A stretch of DNA of 64,000 nt. Source: Pseudopyrenochaeta lycopersici (Eukaryota; Ascomycota; Dothideomycetes; Pleosporales; Pseudopyrenochaetaceae). The notes beneath the pieces are model-generated. The model did no database searches, was not told the origin of the DNA, and saw only the letters and a program-made list of their open reading frames with translations. Positions within the stretch are counted from its first letter, which is position 1. Each line of letters begins with the position of its first letter. The position numbers and the translations under genes were made by a program. The DNA lies in assembly GCA_003313425.1 (NCBI GenBank), contig NHZP01000054.1:62001-126000 (forward strand). Direction: 5' to 3'. Shown in pieces: positions 18,876-30,311 of the stretch.

Positions 18876-20333
18876 ATGGATCCGATATGGGCTGTGACAT
18901 GGGCTGCAATATACCATCAAGTGGTGAAGAGTATCCCGTACTGCTATTCTTCGCTTCCACCAGGAAGTGACAACATTCGCTTGTTTCGCCTAATTCCAAA
19001 CAAAAATGAGGCCGCCATTATCAAATGCGAACTCCTCGACTACTCCCTAGAACCAGGCAAAGGCACTCACCTGTACGAAGCGTTATCCTACGTATGGGGC
19101 AATCCAAATGAGATTGTGCCTATCTTTATAGACGATCATATCTTGCCTATCACGACAAGCCTCCACGCCGCGCTATTACGCCTTCGGAGTCGCGATATCG
19201 CACGAACCGTCTGGGTAGATGCTGTTTGCATCAATCAAGAAAACGAGCGAGAGAAAGAGCAACAGATTCAGCTTATGGCGAAGATCTATAGTCAGGCAAA
19301 CCGTGTGGTTATTTGGCTTGGAGTGGCGGCGGACAATAGCGACCAAGCGCTCGAAGAGATACGCGTTGTTGGAAGCAAGAAAGCTACAAATTCTTCAACC
19401 AACGAAACGATCCGGCCAGCAGTTCTCGCGCTGTTTCAGCGACCGTGGTTTCGGCGCATTTGGGTAAGGAACAGACGCTCGACAACATGCGCAGAAATTA
19501 CTAAAAAGTTGATTTAGGTACTCCAAGAGGTTGCCGCTGCTCGAAATGTCCTAGTTATGTGTGGTCCCACGGAAATTGATGGATACGCCTTCTGCTTAGG
19601 TGTGGACTTATTAAAGGAGTTCTACGAAGCACCCGCAGATTTGCAGAGTTTGATCCGTTCAGTAATCTACCTAATAAGGGGAGCAATCTTCAGGCCTAAT
19701 TATGTAATGGGTAGGCCGGGTAGGATTTCTCAAGATATATGCCCATTAGGTGAACTGGTAGATATGTACCATACCCACAAGGCTACTAAGCGCCACGATA
19801 AGGTGTATGCCTTGCTTGGCATGAGCTCTGATGATCTTAGCAAAGCTAACCTGTTGCCCGACTATCGAGTTCCATGGAAGGAACTCTTGCAGCGATTAGC
19901 TAAGTTTCTTCTCACTGAAAGGATATCTGTGGAGACTTGGAGTAATAAGGAAATTGCAGCAATCAAGAGCAAGGGCTGTATTCTTGGTAAAGTGTCCTCA
20001 GTGCTTAGAGATCCTGCTTTAGATGATAGGCAGGGCGTGGATATCATTTTCAAGAACATATCGGGGCAACTGGGATATATGGGAATGCAGCGCTGGACTC
20101 TTCGGCCCTCGGCAAAATCCATCCGGGATGGAGACCTCATCTGCCTTCTTCAAGGGGCTTCAAATCCTGCGATCATCAGATTATGTAGGGATCATTTTTC
20201 CATTATCATGATTGCAGCCACTCCTTTGGAGAACATACGAATAGAGGAAGGATATATCGAGTGGTCAAAACTCTTGCAATCGGTAAAACTATTCACCCGC
20301 GATTTTCTACTCGTCTGGAACTTTGCAGCATGA
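18876..20333 (+). CDS. HET domain protein
   Basis: This encodes 467 aa in two exons, 18876-19463 and 19518-20333. The 54-bp intron has donor GTAAGG, branch TACTAA and acceptor TTTAG; splicing joins RIW to VLQEVAAA in phase 0. HET motifs: YEALSYVWGNPNE, TVWVDAVCINQENEREKEQQIQLMAKIYSQA, VVIWLG and FQRPWFRRIWVLQEV. The second half has MYHTHKATKRHDKVYALLGMSSDD, the conserved post-HET block. No ankyrin or WD repeats are attached. The family acts in vegetative incompatibility cell death; the partner of this gene is unknown. A perfect palindrome lies 43 bp after the stop. The frame is intact. Confidence 0.9.
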
Positions 20334-20820
20334 GAGCTGAAGAGATGCAGTGGTCACATTGCTGATGCCCAAAAATGCCAAGAAAATTTCAGACATCATG
20401 TCTGAAATTTTCTTGGCTGTCCACCTCGCTAATGCATGCAAGCGTGCGCTGTGACCGTCCGGCCCTGCAATCACGAAAATGCGCTAGCGATGGCTAGTTC
20501 GTATGTTGCGGCACATCGCAAAGCACGCCAACCTTTTCGGCCAGAAGCACTGCTCCGGCAGAGATGGAGCCTACGAAAAGCATGGGACTGGTTGAGCTTT
20601 ACTCTCGGACTGACAGGGTGAGGGCTGTTTCATACCTGCATCCGCGTTTGCCTTTTGCTTCGTTCTTCCCATGTCATCCATCTGTGTCGGTATGCATCGA
20701 CAAGCTGAACACCTCAAACACGCAGATACCTGCATTCAGAAACAACGAGTTTCGGCCCTAGATACAGAAAGACGATAGTCGCATAGAGAAGATTGTCAAG
20801 CACAGTGGTCTAGAACGATA
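20334..20820. other. intergenic region downstream of the HET gene
   Basis: Apart from the palindrome at 20377-20417, nothing is recognisable. Short frames at 20436-20621 and 20564-20761 lack support. Confidence 0.45.
20377..20417. repeat. perfect 41-bp palindrome (19-bp arms, 3-nt loop)
   Basis: The arm GCCAAGAAAATTTCAGACA is followed by TCA and then its exact reverse complement. It lies 43 bp downstream of the HET gene stop codon, so it may sit in the 3' UTR and form a very stable RNA hairpin. It may equally be a tiny MITE remnant. Confidence 0.85.
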
Positions 20821-21090
20821 ATGACCCAAAACTCCAGTGACTCAACCTTATATTGCGAATCGAGCGATTTGGAAGGGACTGCATCGCGAACAACGATATC
20901 ATGCGGATCGACTTCTCTCAAATGCAGCTCCAATCAAACTGCGGAAGAATCTCGTACACATGGTTCATCTTCTGCCAACGCTACGCTTTCAGGGCTCCAA
21001 GAATATTCGGATCCTAGCCTAGCTTCAGCGGCGATAAAACGGAAGGCTTTTGACTCACCAACTCAGGAGGGTCTAGCGAAGAAGCAGTAG
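20821..21090 (+). CDS. small Ser/Thr-rich hypothetical protein, part of a duplicated sequence
   Basis: An intact 89-aa frame (MTQNSSDSTLYCESSDLEG), hydrophilic and disordered, ends in KKQ. Its second half (20933-21065) is copied at 62087-62219 with about 95% identity and no indels, and the same reading frame is open in both places. That suggests the frame is or was coding. No domain is recognised. It could also be a gene fragment. Confidence 0.35.
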   Translation: MTQNSSDSTLYCESSDLEGTASRTTISCGSTSLKCSSNQTAEESRTHGSSSANATLSGLQEYSDPSLASAAIKRKAFDSPTQEGLAKKQ

Positions 21091-22388
21091 TTTGTTCCAT
21101 ATGGACTGATCGCTGATATTACGGTTACAGCGCTTACGCAGCCTCTATCCTTAGGCAATAACAGTAGGCCTGAGCGGGCGGGGCTTTTGGCAGAGGACCT
21201 TGGTGATGATTCATTGCGCAGAAGCGATGGATGGAAGGGAAGAAAATTACACTCTCAGTACTCCTACTACAATCGGAAGGATTTCCGCGGTTGAATCATG
21301 CAAACCACATTTACCTTTTAGAATAAGCTGCCAGCGAGGATGCGCAGGGGTTCTCAATGCGTCAGTCAGGGCATTTGCCTGCTAAGTGCTCCCCAGGTAT
21401 TCCCTGCCTGCATTCTGCTTCGTCATCCCTGGCCTTTTGTCGTATACAATCCATCGCTTTGCCGCCTTTCTCTGCCCTCAACCGGACAGGAATTTGGCTC
21501 AAGAGCACACGCGAGGAGAAAGAAACCAGCGTGAGTCCTAGGGGGCTGCCAGCCCTTACCAACCCCGGGCGCAGAATGTTCCAACGCGGAACCCAAACCG
21601 TGCCAGGGCAATCGACCAGAGAACGGAAGTGTGGTAATAGCCTGTCGAGGCTGCGTTAGAGGCGCTAGCGTTCAAATGTCTCCATGCCTTCCGCCGCTGA
21701 TGCAAGCATAACTTAACGAATACTCTTTAGCCAAAAAGAGGGTCGCTGATGATGCTGTCCTGCCTACTTCGTCTTGCAGACACACACAGTTTCGGAGACG
21801 TAAACCGGTGACGAATCTGACTGCTAAATGGCTTATGCAGGCATACATGCACCTCCAGCTGTGTCATGAGGTTCAAAGAACAGTTTAAAGATTCACTCGA
21901 GAAACTCCAAAAGCACCCGTTACTAGTATTCGTCTATATGCGCCACAAATCAAATAAAAATAACGTACACAATTCAACTGCATGGAAATAGAGTTCCTCT
22001 ATGGTCCTAAGCCATGCGAGTGGCTGGATGCGGGACAACACCCAAGAAGGTGCATCCGTCAAGGGGTTTGCTAAGTGGCTTCATAGAGGCACACTCTTGG
22101 ACCATGCTCTCGGGCTAAGCAACGGCTGGACCCAGGCTCTTCGATACATGCAACTCGCCAAACTTTCACCTTCCCGGACGAATCGCGCTGATGCATCCCC
22201 AATCCGCGCCGCCCCTGGACAATCGAAGCCGAGCCTCGGTGGCAAAAAGAGGCAAATGAGGCGATACAGATAGGAAGGCAAACACCTAAAATTACCTTGA
22301 AGCACGTTGCATCCACAGTACAAAGGCTCAGTATCTTCCGTTTGATATCTACCTCCATTCATGCTGTTTGTCAACAAGAAGCTTTAAG
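21091..22388. other. gene-free interval
   Basis: Several short overlapping frames on both strands at 21200-21660 and 22000-22380 show no domain, consistent start or splice logic. I see no repeat with internal structure. Confidence 0.45.
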
Positions 22389-23294
22389 ATGGCTCCACTT
22401 AACGAAGAGGCTGGAGAAAAGCTTGTGGAACAGCTCTCTTCTCTTATTTCTTACAAACAAGCAACAACCACTTGGTCCATAAGCAGCGTACTGCTGCTGT
22501 TGATCTGCGTAGGGCTTCTACTCTGGAGAGTATGGACAAAGTAGGCCAGAAATTTGATTGAAACTGTACATTGCTAACCTTTCCTCAGGTCAACTACAGG
22601 AGTGGCGCTTCAGCTTGAATGCATCTCCGAGCTTCTCAGAGCCAACCAACCACCGTCGCGTCAACCTCCCCCTCCACCGCCGGTGTTCGATTCAGCTCCC
22701 CCTCCACGTTCACCTCCACCGTCTCCACAAACGCTGTTGGAGGTAAAACATGCTGTCAATTTCGGCGATCTGAGTTTGGATCAAAGCGGTAGAATTAAAC
22801 TTACCCCATTCCAATGGGCTTTGTTCCATGAAGGTGAAGCTCCCTTTTACTTTGGGTTGCGAGACCCTGACGGTTCTTATCGCCTGGCGCTGTTCGACTT
22901 TGCAGGTATGGTTGGTCTGTCGGCTCGAAAGAAGAATAGCGGAGTCGCTATATTATCTAGGTGGCTTCTGCCTCAACTGCAATCCTTAGCGACTCCAAAC
23001 AAGGAGACAAGTGCAGTCCGATATCGTGGGGAACAATTAGTTGGGTTGCTTCACCAGGAGGTCATTTTCTCTCAAGAAGGCGTAGAAAAGCAAGGCATAT
23101 TTGAAGGGGGCGAATCAAAGGGAGGTACAACTGATGGGTATCTGTTGCTGAGGATTAGTGGAGCAGATTTGTGGGACGTTAAGGTACCATGGTCGTCTTT
23201 TTCGGACGGGTCAGCCAGCATGAGGCACAAGGATGCTAAGGGGGGATCTGTACTGCCTCTTGACTGCACGGCTCAAGAAGAGAAATCGACGTAG
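22389..23294 (+). CDS. single-pass membrane protein with proline-rich linker, unknown function
   Basis: The reconstructed protein has 285 aa in two exons, 22389-22540 and 22589-23294. The 48-bp intron has donor GTAGGC, branch TTGCTAAC and acceptor CCTCAG; phase 2 splicing restores K-S-T-T-G. Exon 1 gives MAPLNEEAGEKLVEQLSSL and a hydrophobic segment ISSVLLLLICVGLLLW at about residues 30-46, probably a signal anchor. A proline-rich stretch (PPPPPPVFDSAPPPRSPPP) leads to a globular part with repeated FxLRDPDGSYRLALFDFAG-like beta strands. I do not recognise the domain. Exon 1 is too short to be seen without splicing, but the branch site and frame match make it convincing. Confidence 0.65.
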
Positions 23295-24307
23295 GCTGCC
23301 CTTTTCCAGTTTGAAGTGATCCAACATCGTTCTGCTGGAGTTGTTACGTTGTTAGGATTCAACATCCTCTCTTTCATACTTATAGCGTTCCAAATACTAC
23401 CTGCCTTCTGGAACTGTCAAAACTTGGGGGGTGTAAGAGTTGTCCCATTAATCAAGCTGGGCCTGAGACTAAGTAATGACGCTAATTAGTCATGTAGCCA
23501 AGGTCACATGACCACTGCCTTCATCGCCCATCTTGACAGGAACATGTGGCAAATATCATTTCTCCCTACTCTGATACGTTCTCGGTTCGTGAGATTGGGA
23601 CACTCGGTCAAAGCCGAAGCGACAACGTCAGAACTTGATGACGCCCATGAAGATTTGGCCGAATCGGGGTGGTGGGGTTAGGATTGATTCAAGAGATTGA
23701 GAAGCGCTTCAATAGTCACCTGCAATGAAGATTGCGTATGACTGCAGGTTGCGAGTGAAGGCTGCGCATTTACGAGCAGCCGCACGTTGCATAATAAGAT
23801 GTTTTCTTCCAACATGCTTATTCTCACATTTTAGCCTTTGCCTTCTGTGCAACATGCTTGCGACTTAGTTCTTTAGGTCTCTATTTGCCATTGGATTATT
23901 TTGAATGAGCTCACCTAGTTGTGTTTCACAGGCAATACCTCCCAAGTGATGCACCATTCTTTGCACGAACTGTCTCTCATTATCGGTGTCGTGAGTGTCG
24001 TAATTTATGGACGTCATTAGACCCGATATGCTGGTATATCAGTATTAGCTTCCCACGCCTCAGACAGCCTTCAGGGGAACTAACCTTCATCCTTCCATCC
24101 CAAAGTAGTTCGATCGGCCAAGCTATCGCTTGGCTCTACCCTATATAAACCCGGCGCTTACAGTCTCCCAAGTACATCACAATACGCCGTACATCTACTC
24201 TGCCTGCTAAGAACCGCTGTGCGATAAGTACTAATAGGTTCGCTTGTCGATTGCTCGATTTTCCACACGGTGGACGAGAGTTCCGTCTACTAGCACCCAG
24301 CCCCATC
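23295..24307. other. gene-free interval with promoter of the next gene
   Basis: No coding region is supported. A TATA-like box lies at 24142-24148, about 160 bp before the start codon at 24308. A pyrimidine-rich leader precedes the ATG. Confidence 0.5.
24142..24148 (+). promoter_or_regulatory. TATA-like box of the Zn2Cys6 regulator gene
   Basis: TATATAA at 24142-24148 lies 160 bp upstream of the start codon of the Zn2Cys6 gene, a plausible distance for a fungal core promoter with a 100-bp leader. Confidence 0.5.
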
Positions 24308-26222
24308 ATGGCTTCCCTTACTAGCACTACCCAGCGCTCATGCGACAGGTGTGTATGCTTACGCCATTCCCACTAACATAATCGCTCACATTACCTCCCG
24401 CAGCTGCCGCCGACGAAAGACAAAATGCATCAACAATGGCACCAATCCGTGCACAAAGTGCGCTTCCGCTGGTCTTGCATGCACATACAATGCCACCCGA
24501 CTGAAACCAGGACCAAAAGGGACCCGAGGCAAAGTGATCTTTGAGCTCCACGAAAACCAACGGAACGCCCAGCTCGGTGCAGTATTCTCTCCAGAACCGG
24601 GGATCGACAGAGGTACACTTTCTTCGGCATGTACACGCACACCCGGCCTATTACCTCCAGCGCTCGTCCAGAGCTGCTTGGAGTTCTTTTTCGCTAATGT
24701 ATATCCTTCACAGCCTGTGCTTCACGAACCGAGAGCACAAGAAGCCGTCGTGAATATGGAACGTTCCACGGAAGCTTACTGCATGATCGTGGCGCTGTGT
24801 GCGTACGTTATGATAGGAGCCAACATGAAGGCGTCGCCAAGCGTGCTGTCGCGGCCTTGGATGGCCCAGAAGTCGAACGTAAGCGTTGGGCATGTTCTTC
24901 TCGAAGAGTCAATTCGAGTACGGAAAGGCTACGATTATCGTGAAAGTCCCACACACTACACGGTTCTTACATCGTGGTTTTACTGTGGCAGCTACTTTGG
25001 ATTGGCAAAGGAGAACACAGCTTGGTCCTATTTACGGGAAGCCATAACGCAAGCGCAACTCCTTGGAATGCACGATGAGGAAACCTACAAGCACGATCCC
25101 CTTGACATCTCTCGGAACCGGGTTCTGTACTGGCTTCTCTTCATGGCGGAAAGGTATGGGTTCTGTACTGTCTTTCGACATATTAATTTCTTGACCATTT
25201 CAGCTCACATGTATTGCAGGACATATGCTCTTCACAAGCGCCGCCCAGTCTCGCTCTTCCAAATCGTTGATCCACCTTCCTTGGACGAGGTGCCATCCGA
25301 TAGACCCGTTTCGATGGGACTCGAACTTCTCATCAACTTGTACAAAACCATTGACGATAGTTTTATTAACCTCTGGAGCGGAGTCCATTCGTATGTAGAT
25401 CCAACTCAATTAGCACAGTTGCAAACGCAGCTTTCTGAAGCGATTCCAACATATCTGGAATGCACAGAAGCCCAGGCTGTCGAGATCCGCGTCACTCAGC
25501 AATGGCTACGGGCGATGATTTGGCAACAATGTCTGTATCAAGGACTAGGAAGCGGCGTGCCGAGTGACAGCTCAATGACTTTGAATTACCCTATTCAGAT
25601 CTCAAGGGACTTGCTTGCAATGACCGACTATTTTTCACAACCAGCTATGGAAGTGCACGGTGCTGGACTGGTGAGTACTATGAAAGCGTATTCTTCAACT
25701 CCAAACTCCTGTTAGGTTCCTCATGCAAAGCACTCGGATTCCTACCCATTTCAACCCAAATCCTGTTGCATCGCGTAGTCGCATGGGCCCACTCTAGCAG
25801 CGTCTATCTCTGATGATCGCTCCCTTCTTGCCCCTGCACACTTACCTAGTAAGGCCATACTGGAGGCGGAAATTGATCTAATATTACCGCAGATCGAAAA
25901 GCTGTTCGACGTCGCTTGTTGTCTTATTGATGTCGTTGCTTGCACATCTTCTCTACCAGATGCATCCACCCTTGGCTCTCACGACTTGATTTATTGCTTC
26001 CTGACCCTGATCTCCACGCTTTGCGGTGGTGAGTCTCGGTATCTACCACGACTTGTTACCAAACTCTCACAGGCCTTACCCAGCTTTGCCTTAACGAACC
26101 CCATGCCAACGATCGGCCTGAATGGCCTTCCAACAGTTTATTTGAGCATAGACAACGGTTTCTCCGCGCTGCCCCCTCTGTTCCCATCATCCTATCCATC
26201 TACTGAGTTAGGAGAAGATTGA
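24308..26222 (+). CDS. Zn2Cys6 transcription factor, MalR/AmyR/SUC1-like
   Basis: The reconstructed protein has 523 aa and four exons: 24308-24348, 24404-25153, 25220-25670 and 25893-26222. Splicing intron 1 (donor GTGTGT, acceptor CGCAG) completes a zinc cluster C12-x2-C-x6-C-x7-C-x2-C-x6-C40, followed by a basic linker. The middle part is the fungal transcription factor homology region: FFANVYPSQPVLHEP, YLREAITQAQLLGMHDEETY, NRVLYWLLFMAER. The C-terminal exon has IEKLFDVACCLIDVVAC and LISTLCGGESRYLPRL, as in maltose/starch/sucrose utilisation activators. Intron 3 is long (222 bp) and contains another open stretch (see findings). The protein is nuclear and likely a carbohydrate-use activator, but no sugar-metabolism gene is adjacent. 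No frame damage if the long intron is accepted. Confidence 0.8.
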
Positions 26223-26651
26223 AGGGGCATTGTGAGGAGATAGGAGAGAGCAAGAGGCATGAGCCGAGCTAAGATGCGACGGATATCAAGAGTCGTCTTG
26301 TCCTAGCCACTCGAATCAGCTCTGAGCGTAGCATTCCCAATATCATCTGGCATCAAGGTAGTTAGGACAATGGACTATCTGATTTACTTCTTGTTTACAG
26401 CTGGTAAGTGCTGACTATCGGCTGGCCCGATGTCGGGAGTTTATTGAATTTTAGATCAAAAGAAGCTGCATACCGTGTTAAGACGTGATCTGCCCAATGG
26501 ACGTGAGACTGAGTCGGAGGAACGCCATTGCCCACTGAAGGCACGAAGATGGGTTGTTGGACCAAATTCCGCCCGCAAGTAGTCGCCGCAAAGCTGGGAC
26601 CTTCGTCCGTTAGCTGCACTATCCAACCAACACTGGCCCTTGTCTTGCCTT
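26223..26651. other. intergenic region
   Basis: This lies between convergent genes (Zn2Cys6 regulator, plus; C2H2 gene, minus). A 74-codon frame at 26395-26619 on the minus strand is not linked to the C2H2 gene by an obvious splice site. Confidence 0.4.
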
Positions 26652-27264
26652 CTAGCGTCGAAGGCGCTTCTCCAGCCGCTGAATTAACCTCTTCTCCGTC
26701 GCTCCAAGAATCGCACTGAGCTCCGCCAGAGTCATCTTGTCATTCCTCCCAGGTCGGCCACCCCTCTCTACGTGTGTCCAATAATGATCTCGCAGATTGC
26801 CTTCGCGTGAGAAGGCTCTACAACATGACGACACCTTGCATGAGTATTTTTTTTTCGTTCCCATGCACGGTCATCACGTGTCTTCGAAGATGTTCGGGAC
26901 GAGCAAACGGTTGTTGGCATATACTGCTGCCAGTACCGGCCGATCGGGTATATGGACAAACGTAGAAACGAGTGTTTGGCTGGCTGACGATGTCGAGATC
27001 GAGAGGCTGAGCACTCCAGGGCTCGATGTCGGAGTACTGGAGCTGCAAGCTGCTATCCGAATGTTGAATGGGGAACTGGACTGTCCCGGGGTATGGCGGG
27101 GTTGTGATTCCCCCCTGGGAGGATACTGTGCACCCAGGGCCAGCTACCGGACTCGCTGACAGATCCATTATGCATTGATGGAAATTGAAGGCGCGTGGTG
27201 CGAGTTGGCCCTGTTCCATGATCGCCGGGCCTGATTTTCCGTATAGTCTCCCGCGATGAGGCAC
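26652..27264 (-). pseudogene. C2H2 zinc finger protein, frameshifted in an A9 run
   Basis: A first frame from the ATG at 27264 (MPHRGRLYGKS) runs to a zinc finger ending FARPEHLRRHVMTVHGNEKK. The second finger (SCKVSSCCRAFSREGNLRDHYWTH) and the family tail GGRPGRNDKMTLAELSAIL continue in another frame to 26652. The two frames meet at a run of nine A (minus strand, about 26847-26855); eight A would keep the frame. No splice sites fit. Either the allele is a pseudogene or the run is a sequencing error. If repaired, the product would be a small nuclear DNA-binding protein of about 200 aa with paired C2H2 fingers, a family common in Dothideomycetes. Two intact fingers argue that loss, if real, is recent. 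Confidence 0.7.
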
Positions 27265-27318
27265 GATAAGACTGAGCGTACAGCGCTGATAGCCACCGCC
27301 ATTCCTCGAGAAGAATTG

Positions 27319-27328
27319 CTTATATAGG
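27319..27328 (-). promoter_or_regulatory. TATA-like box of the C2H2 gene
   Basis: Read on the minus strand the sequence is CCTATATAAG. It lies about 55 bp upstream of the first ATG at 27264. Confidence 0.45.
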
Positions 27329-28496
27329 CGGAGAGCGTCAATGCATAGGTCTCACACCCGTTCCACACCACCCAAACGTTCATGTCACGCTATCAAGCCG
27401 CACTTGAACCGCCCGTGGCTGCTGGCCAGAGGCACGGTTGCAGGCTGTGAAGTACTAGAAATCACGCTGAGGTGCTCAACAGTCGTGGCGATGCGTTGAT
27501 TGGATGGATGCAGACTTTGTCTCTACCGGGCATAATACTGTGTGTCAGCCTCTTTGTGACTTCGTGGTTAGCATCGCGTGAATAGTGCGATGGGCTAGCA
27601 CTCACGCTGGCAGGGACCCACCGTCCCTCTGAAACGGACGAAGTCTAGAGTCGCGAAATACCACGGTGGTTTTCAACACTTATTTCGGGAAGCAACGCGA
27701 TACATACAGTACAGTAAGATGGCCGTATCTTCATTGCCTCCGCTCGAGCCCCACTTGCGAACACGTACTGTACTGTACAGTACAGTTCAGTAGCAATGTC
27801 GATGTCTCCTTTCGTACATCAGTTCGCTCAGTCGTTCTGATGCTTCAGTCGCTCAACATGCTAGCATACGGGTTGGGCGTCGGCACCCAGCCAGTGTGAT
27901 CGGTAGCGCGATGACGTCTAGTCAGGCTTAATGTTACATACTCGCTTTCCCATGTTTTGTTGTTTTTCGGCACAACCCACGGGCGCAATCCAGTGGAGGC
28001 AATTCCTCGACAGGCGCCATCTGCCGGCATTGCAACTTATGACCAACCCTGCCGAGGCGACAATTGAACGCATGGCTATGCCATGCTGATCCTAGCGCGA
28101 CTCAAGTACTTGGGCCCTGTGACAGGCATTAACCACGAGTTCCTAGGTTCCGACGCACCGACGTGTTTGCGCATGGGTAATAATCGCCGGCTGTTCCTCG
28201 CTTGCCGTGCCTCTTACGTGTCTCGCTTGCTGATCCTCATTCCCCCACGTTTTGTCAAGATAATTGCAGTGCTCCAGTCGCTCCTGTGACTTGAGGAGCG
28301 TCCCGCCATCTGGCCTGGTTATTCGACGGACTTGCTCTTTCTGTGGCTCTCAGATCACAATCTCCGCTTGTGCCATATCACCAGATGCACAACAACTTCA
28401 CAACGACACTCGCCCAACACAGCATTGCCACTGAAGGAGGAAAAGTCATAGTTTGGGATTCGAGTGTAGATGAAAGAAGTCTCTAACGCATGCTGC
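27329..28496. other. gene-free interval
   Basis: No coding region is supported. A self-complementary TACTGTACTGTACAGTACAG run lies at about 27766-27787. Short frames at 27666-27899 and 28083-28289 are unsupported. Confidence 0.45.
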
Positions 28497-29766
28497 TCAA
28501 CGCGGGACTGACCACAACAGCGTCTCTATGATGTGGGTAGACACTTCGTGCGCATTCTGCCGGTCGGCGATGTCGAGAGCCGCGGCGCCGCACTTTACTT
28601 CGCACGTGAGGAACGGGAAGTACATGTAGTAGGTAGCCATTAAATAGGACTGGTCGCCAGCGATGAAGTCACCAATGAAGGGGGAGAGCTTCTCGCGCTG
28701 CTCCTCTGAGAACGCCTCCCGTTTAAACCCGACCGAGTAGTCCGGCTGCGGACGGGTCCCAGTCAGGGGGATGGAGTTGTTCCAACCTTCGTTGACACTT
28801 TCGACTAAAATGTCTAGTGCGCTGGCGCCAAACGTAGCGAGTGTCTCGGCCGAAGGAACGATCAATCGAGCAATATCTTGAACGACTCTTGCTTCATTTC
28901 GGTCTTGTATATTTCGGCTCGTTCTTTTGAAAATGTCGTCTCGAAATAATGACTCAGTAGGGACCGTCTGCGGTTCTTGAAGCAAAGCGGAGTACATATC
29001 CTTACTCTTCTCTGTAATTCCCAAATCCGACTCATCCATGAAGCTTCCTTTAGTTTGAAGTAAAAGCTTGTAGCGTGAGTCGTGGTACGGTGCACTCTTC
29101 TCCTCCCGCGGCTTCTGATCGCTAGGCGTCGTAGAGCTAGCACAGAGAGATCCCTCCGATCGCTTACGCCGGAGGGAAGGCGTCGACCTCTTCCTTGGAA
29201 GCAGATGGTTCATCGTACCCTGCTTAAAGCATTCCTTAGGCCAAGTTCCCTCCTTCCTCCAATGATCAATAGGATCAATAGGCGTCTCAGTGCTGCCAAA
29301 TGGCGTCTCTGGATCAGCCGGTCTTGTAGCCGTGGTGTCCACGGATGCTCGCACTCTCTTCGGGAGCGGCTCGGCTGGAATGCCGGCAGACGAATTCTCA
29401 GCTTCGCGTGATCGTTTTCGCCCTCTAGGCTGCGGCGCAATGGACTGATCCTGTGAGCTTAGCTTGAGTTAGTAGAAAGAGGAGAACGCTATGACTTACC
29501 TTCTTCAGGACGACAGGCTCTTGCTGCTCCAAAGGCTCGCACGACGCAACGTTCAGTCGGGCGCTTCGACGGAGAGGTCTCCGCAGTTTGGCTTTGCTGA
29601 CACGTTGACGTTTCGCTATCATCGTGTTAGCGGGACGGAACTGTTGGAGAGCAGAGGAAGATGCACTTGGTCCTCCTCGCTCGAACTGTTTGCGCTGGCG
29701 CTTTTTGGGGGCTGACTTATCAAGGTGTGAGGCCATATCGATTTCTTCTCGCGGGGGTGGAAGCAT
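28497..29766 (-). CDS. DUF7924-like fungal protein
   Basis: Two exons, (29766)-29500 and 29450-28497, are joined by a 49-bp intron with donor GTAAGT and acceptor TCACAG in phase 0. The first ATG in the open frame is at 29766 (MLPPPREEIDMASH); ATG 29736 is an alternative, and a longer frame upstream lacks an ATG. The N-terminal half is basic and disordered (KKRQRKQF, RRSARLN, RGRKRSREAE), suggesting a nuclear location. The C-terminal half has the family core: LFRDDIFKRTSRNIQDRNEARVVQDIARLIVPSAE, RPQPDYSVGFKREAF, YFPFLTCEVKCGAAALDIADRQNAHE. The region resembles a nuclease-like fold (D..EVK), but activity is unproven. The protein stops soon after NAHEVSTHIIETLLW, earlier than usual, so the 3' end may be truncated or misread. 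Confidence 0.65.
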
Positions 29767-30311
29767 CTTTATACCATTGGCGCGTGTAGTTGCGACAACA
29801 TGGAAATACTGGTGACGCGAGGGCGATTGCGACGAGGAGATCTTGGCGTAGGATGCACTAAGCGCTTCAGGTGTAGTCGGTATGTGTGGTGGACTGGGCG
29901 CTCCATGAGTCACCACCCAAAGTGCGGCACAGCTTAGGCGATACTTGCCCTACCCACATCTCGAAGAACGACGCATAAGCAATGCCGCGAGAAGCACTCA
30001 GAAGGAGGGGAATCTGTACATGGCATTGTATAATGGTACTCGATCTTTCCAAGCCGCTGGTTCTGTACGTCAACAATTTGCGGAAAAAAGTGTTTCCTAA
30101 TGGTAGGAGATGGAGGGATCCGGACCCAACGCTGTACTCCGAAATGAAAGACATCCTCCGGGCAGCACATATCAACTTGAAAGAATCAGGGATATGAGTT
30201 GTGGCATTTTACAATATCAGTTCGATAGCAAAAAGGGTCACCACTAGCAATTAAGGTCTGAGGATCGCGGTTGCAAAGCTGAAGAAGCTATACAGAATGG
30301 TGCAGAAAAGT
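29767..30311. other. intergenic region
   Basis: A 72-codon frame at 29982-30197 on the plus strand, with a second ATG at 30033, is weakly protein-like (LYSEMKDILRAAHINLKESG). It has no recognised domain and I do not call it. Confidence 0.35.

Noticed and set aside
27766..27790. TACTGTACTGTACAGTACAG self-complementary run as a regulatory palindrome
   Set aside because: It is simple repeat of GTACT/ACAGT units with no gene nearby, so function is not supportable.
29982..30197. 72-codon plus-strand frame
   Set aside because: Weakly protein-like, but no domain, no conserved start and no splice partner.
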